Shown here one piece after another: positions 1 to 4,784 of a stretch of 5,053 nt of DNA. The notes beneath the pieces were generated by a model. The model saw only the letters and a list, made by a program, of their open reading frames with translations. It was not told the origin of the DNA and ran no database searches. The position numbers and the translations under genes were made by a program. Origin of the DNA: Actinomycetes bacterium (lineage in GTDB: Bacteria; Actinomycetota; Actinomycetes; Actinomycetales; Microbacteriaceae); assembly GCA_030425055.1 (NCBI GenBank), contig JAUHVN010000216.1, positions 1 through 5,053 of the forward strand, read 5' to 3'. The first letter of the stretch is position 1. Each line of letters opens with the position of its first letter.

Positions 1-674
1 TCGTGTCGGGCATGATCAGCGACTCGGTGCAGATGCTCGACTACGACGGCGTTCCCACCGCGACCTCGCCCGGTAGCGACCCCGCCGTCTTCGAGAACCC
101 GATGGGACTCGTCGTCGACGGCGACGGCAACGTGTGGGTCGCGAACTCGACCCAGGTCGACCTGCCGTGCCCGACGATGAAGAGCGATCCGAACGACGAC
201 GACCGCGGCCTCGGCGACCTCGTCGACACGCAGTTCGACGACACCGGCCACTACATCTCGGGCGCCGACCCCTACATCGGGTCGGTCGCGCTGATCAGCC
301 CCGACGGCAGCACCACGACGCGCTACGGCGGTGCCGGCGCCGGCGGCGCGACACTGCCGTGGGGCATCACCACCGACGGCGACGGCAACGTGTGGGTCGC
401 GAACTTCGCGGGCAAGCGCCTGTCGGCGTTCTGCGGCGCCGATCCGTCGACGTGCCCGCCCGGGCTCTCGCAGGGCGATGCGATCTCGCCCGATCTGACC
501 GGCTTCTTCTTCGACGGCCTGGTGCGCAACACCGGCGTCAAGGTCGACCAGTCGGGCAACGTCTGGGTGGCCAACAACTGGCTCGAGATCCCCTACCAGA
601 ACGCGCCGGGCGGTCACGAGATCGTGGCGTTCCTCGGGCTCGCGGCGCCGGTGCAGATCGCGCCTCCCGGCTGA
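1..674 (+). CDS. NHL/Vgb-type beta-propeller protein, C-terminal part (5' end outside window)
   Basis: The reading frame is open at the left edge (first whole codon at base 3) and stops with TGA at 672-674, leaving 223 visible residues. Three copies of a strand motif are seen: GLVVDGDGNVWVAN (residues 35-48), GITTDGDGNVWVAN (121-134) and GVKVDQSGNVWVAN (178-191). This G-x-D-x-x-G-N-x-W-V-A-N pattern is typical of blades in NHL, SMP-30 and virginiamycin-B-lyase-like (streptogramin lyase) propellers. Long insertions separate the blades (for example the DPNDDD region at 62-67). Three cysteines (C56, C144, C151) suggest an exported protein with a disulfide, but the signal peptide would lie upstream of the window. 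Met/Val codons near base 3 are probably internal. No catalytic residues can be assigned, so binding, scaffold or lyase activity all remain possible. It is followed 36 bp later by the aldolase gene, which seems to have its own promoter. Confidence 0.8.
   Translation, partial: VSGMISDSVQMLDYDGVPTATSPGSDPAVFENPMGLVVDGDGNVWVANSTQVDLPCPTMKSDPNDDDRGLGDLVDTQFDDTGHYISGADPYIGSVALISPDGSTTTRYGGAGAGGATLPWGITTDGDGNVWVANFAGKRLSAFCGADPSTCPPGLSQGDAISPDLTGFFFDGLVRNTGVKVDQSGNVWVANNWLEIPYQNAPGGHEIVAFLGLAAPVQIAPPG
116..147 (+). repeat. Direct repeat copy 1 inside the propeller gene (32 bp, partner at 374-405)
   Basis: Bases 116-147 and 374-405 are identical over 32 bp and lie 258 bp (86 codons) apart in the same frame. 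They encode the D-G-D-G-N-V-W-V-A-N strand of two blades. Identity extends through synonymous positions, which points to a recent duplication or gene conversion between blades, or to very strict codon choice. Confidence 0.85.
374..405 (+). repeat. Direct repeat copy 2 inside the propeller gene (32 bp, partner at 116-147)
   Basis: This is the second exact copy of the blade-strand repeat. The third blade copy at the protein level (residues 178-191) has diverged in DNA (GTCGACCAGTCGGGC), so only two of the three blades share the identical tract. Confidence 0.85.
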
Positions 675-696
675 CCGGCCCGCGCGGGCGACACCG

Positions 697-702
697 TAGG
701 CT
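697..702 (+). promoter_or_regulatory. -10 box TAGGCT of a probable leaderless promoter for the aldolase gene
   Basis: TAGGCT matches the actinobacterial TANNNT -10 consensus. It ends 8 bases before the GTG start at 711, so transcription would begin at or next to the start codon. No Shine-Dalgarno-like sequence precedes the GTG, which agrees with leaderless translation, common in actinobacteria. No convincing -35 box is seen; CTGACC at 671-676 is 20 bp away and overlaps the previous stop codon. Confidence 0.55.
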
Positions 703-710
703 GGTCACTC

Positions 711-1781
711 GTGACCACCCTGCACGACCCCGCCGTCCGCGGCTTCGCGTCCGACAACTACTCCGGCATCCACCCCGAGGTGCTCGCCGCGATCGAGGCC
801 GCCAACGGCGGCCATCAGGTCGCGTACGGCGAGGACGACTACACCGCGCGCCTGCAGCAGGTGTTCGCCGCTCACCTCGGCGACGGCGTCGAGGTGTTCC
901 CCGTCTTCAACGGCACGGGGGCGAACGTCACCGGACTCCAGTCGATGCTGCCGCGTTGGGGCGCGGTGGTCGCGGCGTCGACGGCGCACATCAACGTCGA
1001 CGAGGGCGGCGCGCCCGAGCGCGTCGCGGGCATCAAGATCCTGCACGTCCCCACCGACGACGGCAAGCTCACCCCCGAGCTCATCGACCGCGAGGCGTGG
1101 GGCTGGGGCGACGAGCATCGTGCGCAGCCGCTCGTGGTCTCGATCACGCAGTCCACCGAGCTCGGCACGCTCTACACGCCCGACGAGATCCGCGCGATCG
1201 CCGACCACGCCCACGCGCGCGGCATGCGCCTGCACCTCGACGGCGCGCGGGCCGCGAACGCCGCGGCATCCCTCGACCTCCCGCTGCGCGCATTCACGCG
1301 CGATGCGGGCGTCGACGTCATGAGCTTCGGCGGCACGAAGAACGGCGCAATGCTCGGCGAGGCGATCGTCGTGCTCGACCCCGCCGCCTCGGACGGGCTG
1401 ATCTACCTGCGCAAGCTCAACATGCAGCTCGCCTCGAAGATGCGGTTCGTGTCGGCCCAGTTGATCGCGCTGCTCGAGGGCGACCTGTGGCTGCGCAACG
1501 CGCGCCACGCCAATGCGATGGCGCAGCGTCTGCGCACCGGCGTCGAGGCGGGTCTCGCCGACGGCTCGATCCGCGGCGTCGGCTTCACGCAGCCCACCCA
1601 GGCGAACGGCGTGTTCGCGACCCTGCCCGACGGCGTCGCCGACCGGCTGCGGTCGTCGTTCCGCTTCTACGACTGGGATGCCTCGCGCAACGAGGTGCGC
1701 TGGATGTGCAGCTTCGACACCACCGAGGCCGACATCGACGCGTTCATCGAGGCGATCGCGCTCACGACGTCGAACGCATAG
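711..1781 (+). CDS. Threonine aldolase family PLP-dependent enzyme
   Basis: This 356-residue protein is the usual length for fold-type I, PLP-dependent low-specificity threonine aldolases. These cleave L-threonine/L-allo-threonine (or related beta-hydroxy amino acids) to glycine and an aldehyde in the cytosol. Visible motifs are the N-terminal GFASDNYSGIHPEV (residues 11-24, equivalent to the substrate-loop segment), the phosphate-binding NGTGANVTGL (67-76), the cofactor-stacking H93 in STAHINVDEGG, the ring-nitrogen D177 in LHLDGARAAN with R180, and the Schiff-base lysine K210 in SFGGTKNG. All key residues are present, so it should be active. The GTG start at 711 is chosen because family homology begins within about ten residues of it and because of the -10 box just upstream. 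Exact substrate preference cannot be read; the SDNYSGIHPEV subtype differs from the E. coli LtaE N-terminus, and phenylserine aldolase or beta-eliminating lyase activity is an alternative. Its 3' end faces the DivIVA-like gene with a 12-bp gap. Confidence 0.93.
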   Translation: MTTLHDPAVRGFASDNYSGIHPEVLAAIEAANGGHQVAYGEDDYTARLQQVFAAHLGDGVEVFPVFNGTGANVTGLQSMLPRWGAVVAASTAHINVDEGGAPERVAGIKILHVPTDDGKLTPELIDREAWGWGDEHRAQPLVVSITQSTELGTLYTPDEIRAIADHAHARGMRLHLDGARAANAAASLDLPLRAFTRDAGVDVMSFGGTKNGAMLGEAIVVLDPAASDGLIYLRKLNMQLASKMRFVSAQLIALLEGDLWLRNARHANAMAQRLRTGVEAGLADGSIRGVGFTQPTQANGVFATLPDGVADRLRSSFRFYDWDASRNEVRWMCSFDTTEADIDAFIEAIALTTSNA

Positions 1782-1793
1782 CCAGCGCGCGCG

Positions 1794-3320
1794 TCAGTGC
1801 GCTTCGGCGTGCTCGTGCTCCTCGACGTGCTCGGCGTGATCGTGCGCTGACTCCGCGGCGTCGTCGGCCGACGGCTCGGAGGCCTCGACCGACTCGGTCG
1901 CAACGTGCTCGTCCGCCTGCTCTGCCGACTCCTCGGGCACGTCGACCTCGGCGGCCGGCTCGTCCTCGGCGGCCGGCGCGTCCTCGGACTCGGCGGGGGC
2001 GGCATCCCGTGCACCCTCGGGACGGATGAGCTCCTTCATCTCGCCCATGAAGCTCGTGAGCTGGTGCTGCTGCCACCGCAGCTGACGCGTGCGGTCCTCC
2101 GCGTCGCGGAGCACCGCCTGCGAGTGCGCGGTCACGGTGTCGATGATGTGCTGCGCCTTGTCGCGCGCGCGGTCGAGGTGCTCGCTCGCACGCACGCGTG
2201 CGTCGGCCTCGATCTGCTGCGCCTGGGCGCGCATCAGGCGGTCAAACTCGTCGGCCTTCGCCGAGACGCGCTGGGCGTGCTCGAGCGACGCCGAGACCTG
2301 GGCGTTCGCGTCCTGTGTGATGCGCTCGGCGTGCGCGACGGCCTGGTTGTGCAGCACGAGGAACTCCTGCTGCGCGTCGTCCTGACGGCGCGTGAGCGAC
2401 TCCTCGAACTCGAGCGCGCGCATCTCGAGCTCGCGCACGCGCTCCTCGGCCTGGGTGCGGGCGTGCGCCGTCTCGCGCGCGACGAGCGAGCGCAGGGATG
2501 CCGCGCCCTTCTCGGCCTCGCTGCGGATCGTCGCCGCCTCCTGCTCGGCCTGCGACACCTTCTCGGCGGCGTGCGCGGCCTCGCGCTCGAGCTGCGACTC
2601 GTGCGCGGTGAGCTCGGTGTCGATGCGCAGCCGCGCCTGCTGCGCGTCGTGCTCCGCGCGGGCGATGATGCCGTCGGCGTCGGCCTGCGCCTGCTTGCGG
2701 CGGTTCTCGATGTCTTCGTGCGCGGCCGCGAGCAGGCGGTCCGCCTGCACCGTCGCGTTGCGGATGATCGAGCTCGCCTGGTCTTCGGCGACCTTCAGGA
2801 TCTCGTCGAAGCGGTGCCGGTTCGACGACTCGGCCTCCGAGCCCATGAGCTCTTCGGTCAGGGCCTCGACCTTCTGCTCGGCCGTGGCGGCCTTCGCCTG
2901 CGCGGCGGCGAGGTCGGTTTCGAGGCGGGCGACCGTGCCGTCGTCCTCGCGTGCGGCCTCGAGCTGCGCGGTGAGCTCCTTCGCCCGCTTCTCAGCGGCG
3001 TCGGCGCGGTCGCTGGCCGCCTCGACCTGTGCGAGCAGCTCCTCGGCGTGCGCGCCGGCCTCGTCGACCGCCTTGCGACGGCGCTCGTCGAGCGTCTCGC
3101 GGTGCTGGCGCTCCGACCGCAGCTGCGCCGACAGGCGCGACATCGCGGCATCCACCTCGTCCTTGTCGTACCCGCGGAACGCGGTCGTGAACGACCCCGA
3201 AGACGACGAGGCCGCGGGCGCTGCGGTCTCGGCCTCCTCGACGGCGCCGCCGATCAGCTCGTGGAACGGCGAGAGGCCGTCGGACTCTGTCGTGCTGGAC
3301 TGCGACCGGGGGTCGGACAT
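1794..3320 (-). CDS. DivIVA-motif coiled-coil protein (Scy/FilP/Wag31-like cytoskeletal or polarity protein)
   Basis: This 508-residue protein reads right to left. After a low-complexity N-terminus (1-44, with SPFHELIGGAVEEAE at 17-31) comes SFTTAFRGYDKDEVDAAMSR (43-62). That segment is a clear match to the F-R-G-Y-D-x-x-E-V-D signature of the DivIVA N-terminal domain. Residues about 56-430 are an almost continuous coiled coil rich in Ala, Glu, Gln and Arg with repeated A-x-x-I-x-x-x-A spacing, ending near SFMGEMKELIRPEG (423-436). A disordered tail follows (437-508), rich in Glu, Asp, Ala and Pro; the last 16 residues hold six histidines. There are no membrane segments. In actinobacteria such proteins organise polar growth, division-site assembly or filament-like scaffolds; this exact role is inferred. 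Start: the ATG at 3320-3318 has GGAG five bases upstream. It is longer than Wag31/DivIVA (about 260-400 residues), closer to Scy/FilP-type scaffolds. The strand opposite is open for long stretches only because of GC-rich codon use. Confidence 0.88.
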   Translation of the reverse strand: MSDPRSQSSTTESDGLSPFHELIGGAVEEAETAAPAASSSSGSFTTAFRGYDKDEVDAAMSRLSAQLRSERQHRETLDERRRKAVDEAGAHAEELLAQVEAASDRADAAEKRAKELTAQLEAAREDDGTVARLETDLAAAQAKAATAEQKVEALTEELMGSEAESSNRHRFDEILKVAEDQASSIIRNATVQADRLLAAAHEDIENRRKQAQADADGIIARAEHDAQQARLRIDTELTAHESQLEREAAHAAEKVSQAEQEAATIRSEAEKGAASLRSLVARETAHARTQAEERVRELEMRALEFEESLTRRQDDAQQEFLVLHNQAVAHAERITQDANAQVSASLEHAQRVSAKADEFDRLMRAQAQQIEADARVRASEHLDRARDKAQHIIDTVTAHSQAVLRDAEDRTRQLRWQQHQLTSFMGEMKELIRPEGARDAAPAESEDAPAAEDEPAAEVDVPEESAEQADEHVATESVEASEPSADDAAESAHDHAEHVEEHEHAEAH

Positions 3321-3325
3321 GGATG

Positions 3326-3329
3326 CTCC
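3326..3329 (-). promoter_or_regulatory. Ribosome binding site (GGAG) of the DivIVA-like gene
   Basis: On the minus strand GGAG is followed by five bases (CATCC) and then ATG. This is the only gene start in the window with a recognisable Shine-Dalgarno sequence, and it fixes the start at 3320. It also fits transcription from a distant promoter with a real leader. Confidence 0.7.
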
Positions 3330-3464
3330 GCTCGTCGGGGGTGGTGCGGTTCGAAGTCACCGGCAGTCACCCTGTCTGCGGCACACGACGCGCGGGGGAC
3401 GTGTCCGTGCCGACGGTGCGACGCGTTCGGGCGCGCCGCCCTGGGGGTGATTGGGGTCGCGTGT

Positions 3465-3470
3465 ATCATA
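3465..3470 (-). promoter_or_regulatory. Candidate -10 box TATGAT for the DivIVA-like gene, with about 135-nt leader
   Basis: Read on the minus strand, TATGAT is a near-perfect TATAAT in an otherwise GC-rich stretch. Transcription would start near 3458, giving a leader of about 135-140 nt before the ATG at 3320. A TTGACC hexamer lies at 3487-3482, but only 11 bp upstream, too close for a standard sigma-70 spacing of 16-18. At the proper distance nothing resembles a -35 box. Either the -35 element is weak or the TTGACC belongs to an overlapping regulator site. The leader shows no riboswitch I recognise. Confidence 0.45.
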
Positions 3471-3488
3471 CCCGCGCCGCCGGTCAAC

Positions 3489-3505
3489 CAGGTGCGAGAA
3501 ACCTG
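3489..3505. other. Small inverted repeat next to the left 23-bp repeat
   Basis: CAGGT (3489-3493) and ACCTG (3501-3505) are perfect 5-bp inverted arms around a 7-base loop. It abuts the left 23-bp repeat at 3506. Before the proposed insertion it would have followed the NUDIX-family stop codon directly and preceded the DivIVA-like promoter. It lacks a T tract, so an intrinsic terminator is doubtful; an operator or a chance hairpin are alternatives. Confidence 0.3.
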
Positions 3506-3528
3506 TCAGCGCAGTGCGCCGACGCTGG
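3506..3528. repeat. Left copy of 23-bp direct repeat (attL/attR-like), spare NUDIX-gene 3' end
   Basis: These 23 bases (TCAGCGCAG...GACGCTGG on the plus strand) are identical to 4762-4784, and both flanking bases differ, so the match is exactly 23 bp. Read on the minus strand it repeats the last codons and stop of the NUDIX-family gene, but here it is not preceded by that gene; it starts one base after the FG-GAP stop codon. It contains a short dyad: CAGCG (3527-3523) and CGCTG (3511-3507) on the minus strand. Confidence 0.93.
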
Positions 3529-3529
3529 G

Positions 3530-4693
3530 TCAGAAGAGCAGGCGCTTGTTCCAGTTCTTGGCCAGGGTGATGTAGCCGGCGATCTTCGGCGTGGCGGAGT
3601 TCGCCATCTTGACGAGGTACACGGTGCCGCCCGAACGTCTGATGACTAGGTCTCCCATCACATCCTGGTTGAACGCGCCGACGCCGACGACCTGAGTGAC
3701 GTTCGACCAGCCCGTGGCCACGAGCGTGCGGACGCCGTACGAGAGGTGACCGGTGCCTTCGCTGAACACATATGCGCGACCCGTCTTCGAGATCGCGAAC
3801 AGCTGTGGGCCGTCGTCGTCGAGCAGGGCGAGCTTGACGTACGGAGCGAAAGCACCGGGTGAGCCGATCATGCGTCGAGGCTCGAAGCCGCCTTGGCCGT
3901 CGCCGCGGAAGAGGTACAACGTGCCGGACCGGCCGAGACCGACGATGTCGAAGTCGCCGTCGCCGTTGTGGTCGCCGAACGGGATGATCTGCGTGTAGTT
4001 CTGCCAACTCGTCGAGATCAGCTGCGGATCGGCGAAGCCGCCGCCGCTCAGTCCGTCGAGCCGCATCATGCGACCGTCGGAAGTGATGCCCAGCAGGTCG
4101 CGCTCGCCGTCGGAGGTCAGGTCCCCGGCATCCACCATCCTCGCCCACCCGCCGAATCCGGACGGCTCGACGACGACCGCGGATGCCAGGCGGCCGCGGC
4201 CGTTGTTGTCGTAGCGGAGGACGCGTCCCGTCGCATCGCGGACGTGGAGAGCCGCCAAGTCGCGCTCGATCGTGACGGACGCGTTCTCACCGTCGGACAG
4301 GTCCACGATCGTGCGCGTCTGATCCGTCCCGTATTGGCCGCCCGCGAGAACGATGTACTGCCCGGGCTCGAGGCCGTGCGCGTAGATTCCGGCGGGCGAT
4401 TCGTAGGAGACGGTGGACGCCACACCGCGCAGCCCGCCGGTCTCGGGATCGCGGCGCGCCACAGTGGTGGTCGTGCTCGCACCCCACTCGGTGCACTCCG
4501 GACACGGGTAGGTGACGCGCAGGGTTGCCGATGACTCATCGGCCAGGGTTTCCGCCGCGCCCGATTCGGCCGCGTGGGGCGGCGCGATCGCGACAAGACC
4601 GACGATGACCGCACCCACGAGGCCGGCGCGCGCAAGGCTGAGCGGGCTCGGCCGTCCCGCGCTGCGGGGACGCCATCGCCAGAGATTCCACAT
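3530..4693 (-). CDS. Secreted FG-GAP/VCBS-repeat beta-propeller protein with N-terminal beta-sandwich domain
   Basis: This 387-residue protein is predicted to be exported. An Arg-rich n-region (MWNLWRWRPRSAGR) is followed by a hydrophobic core (about 22-38, AGLVGAVIVGLVAIA) and a likely cleavage site near HAAES/GAA (40-47). Residues about 55-170 look like a small beta-sandwich of the carboxypeptidase-regulatory/Cna-B kind (GLEPGQYIVLAGG at 107-119) and hold the only two cysteines, in C64-P-E-C67. From about 185 to the end are four FG-GAP/VCBS-type blades: DLTSDGERD (191-199), the calcium-loop-like DHNGDGDFD (241-249), and two degenerate blades near LLDDDG (290-294) and FNQDVMGD (341-348). The protein ends in KNWNKRLLF, a normal-looking closing strand. 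No catalytic domain is visible; surface adhesion or ligand binding is inferred. The ATG at 4693 is chosen over upstream in-frame starts (GTG 4741; 4903, inside the neighbouring gene) because it places the signal peptide properly and sits just after a -10 box. Codon use is less GC-extreme than in neighbouring genes, and the gene lies between 23-bp direct repeats. Confidence 0.85.
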   Translation of the reverse strand: MWNLWRWRPRSAGRPSPLSLARAGLVGAVIVGLVAIAPPHAAESGAAETLADESSATLRVTYPCPECTEWGASTTTTVARRDPETGGLRGVASTVSYESPAGIYAHGLEPGQYIVLAGGQYGTDQTRTIVDLSDGENASVTIERDLAALHVRDATGRVLRYDNNGRGRLASAVVVEPSGFGGWARMVDAGDLTSDGERDLLGITSDGRMMRLDGLSGGGFADPQLISTSWQNYTQIIPFGDHNGDGDFDIVGLGRSGTLYLFRGDGQGGFEPRRMIGSPGAFAPYVKLALLDDDGPQLFAISKTGRAYVFSEGTGHLSYGVRTLVATGWSNVTQVVGVGAFNQDVMGDLVIRRSGGTVYLVKMANSATPKIAGYITLAKNWNKRLLF

Positions 4694-4700
4694 CCGGCCA

Positions 4701-4706
4701 ACTGTA
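4701..4706 (-). promoter_or_regulatory. -10 box TACAGT of a probable leaderless promoter for the FG-GAP gene
   Basis: On the minus strand TACAGT fits TANNNT and is separated by 7 bases (TGGCCGG) from the ATG at 4693, so the transcript would start at the start codon. No Shine-Dalgarno sequence is properly spaced. No good -35 box is visible. The promoter lies inside the repeat-bounded segment, so the cassette would carry its own expression signal. Confidence 0.5.
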
Positions 4707-4761
4707 TCTTCACCGGCCGCGCCCCGCGGACCGTTCTCCACGGCCCGCCGAAGCGATTTCC

Positions 4762-4784
4762 TCAGCGCAGTGCGCCGACGCTGG
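4762..4784. repeat. Right copy of 23-bp direct repeat, coding 3' end of NUDIX-family gene
   Basis: This copy is identical to 3506-3528. It starts exactly at the last base of the TGA stop (4764-4762) and covers the stop plus nearly seven codons (A-S-V-G-A-L-R) of the NUDIX-family gene. An edge lying exactly on a gene's stop codon is characteristic of elements that integrate at gene 3' ends. Confidence 0.93.

Larger units (their letters stand above)
3529..4761. mobile_element. Putative single-gene integrated cassette bounded by 23-bp direct repeats
   Basis: The 1,233 bp between the two repeat copies hold the whole FG-GAP gene, its promoter and almost nothing else (1 bp after the stop, 68 bp before the start). 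Repeat plus cassette is a 1,256-bp unit, the size of the circle that would integrate by one crossover. The right repeat completes the NUDIX-family reading frame unchanged. The cassette ends carry no inverted repeats of insertion-sequence type, and there is no transposase or integrase inside. A site-specific cassette, an integration mediated in trans, and illegitimate recombination at microhomology all fit. The repeats themselves are directly seen; mobility is inference. Confidence 0.5.

Noticed and set aside
678..689. 12-bp palindrome GCCCGCGCGGGC after the left propeller gene, as an intrinsic terminator
   Set aside because: It has no loop and no T tract, and such palindromes are common in DNA this GC-rich. 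It may form weak structure, but I cannot support a terminator.
705..1508. 267-codon minus-strand frame opposite the aldolase
   Set aside because: It is antisense to a gene with complete PLP-enzyme motifs; its composition is typical of complement-strand artefacts.
134..2029. 631-codon plus-strand open frame overlapping the left propeller and aldolase genes
   Set aside because: It is Arg/Pro-rich shadow translation crossing two well-supported genes and the gap between them; no motif is visible.
3342..3360. Possible tRNA T-arm (GGTTCGAA within GGTG...CACC)
   Set aside because: The stem does not pair as a 5-bp arm with a 7-base loop, and no acceptor stem, D-arm or anticodon arm can be folded around it on either strand.
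3506..3528. Left repeat as a true C-terminal extension of the FG-GAP protein
   Set aside because: The FG-GAP frame ends at TGA 3532-3530, one base before the repeat, and KNWNKRLLF is a natural propeller-closing end.
1905..3575. 556-codon open frame on the plus strand opposite the DivIVA-like gene (and 2392-3450 in another frame)
   Set aside because: It is a mirror of the coiled-coil gene's GC-rich codons. The translation is Leu/Arg/Val- or Ser/Ala-monotonous with no domain, and it runs past the true gene's start.
3529..4761. Insertion sequence or MITE explanation for the repeat-bounded segment
   Set aside because: The inner ends do not form inverted repeats, there is no transposase, and a 23-bp target duplication is longer than that of common transposons. 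An att-like core fits better.
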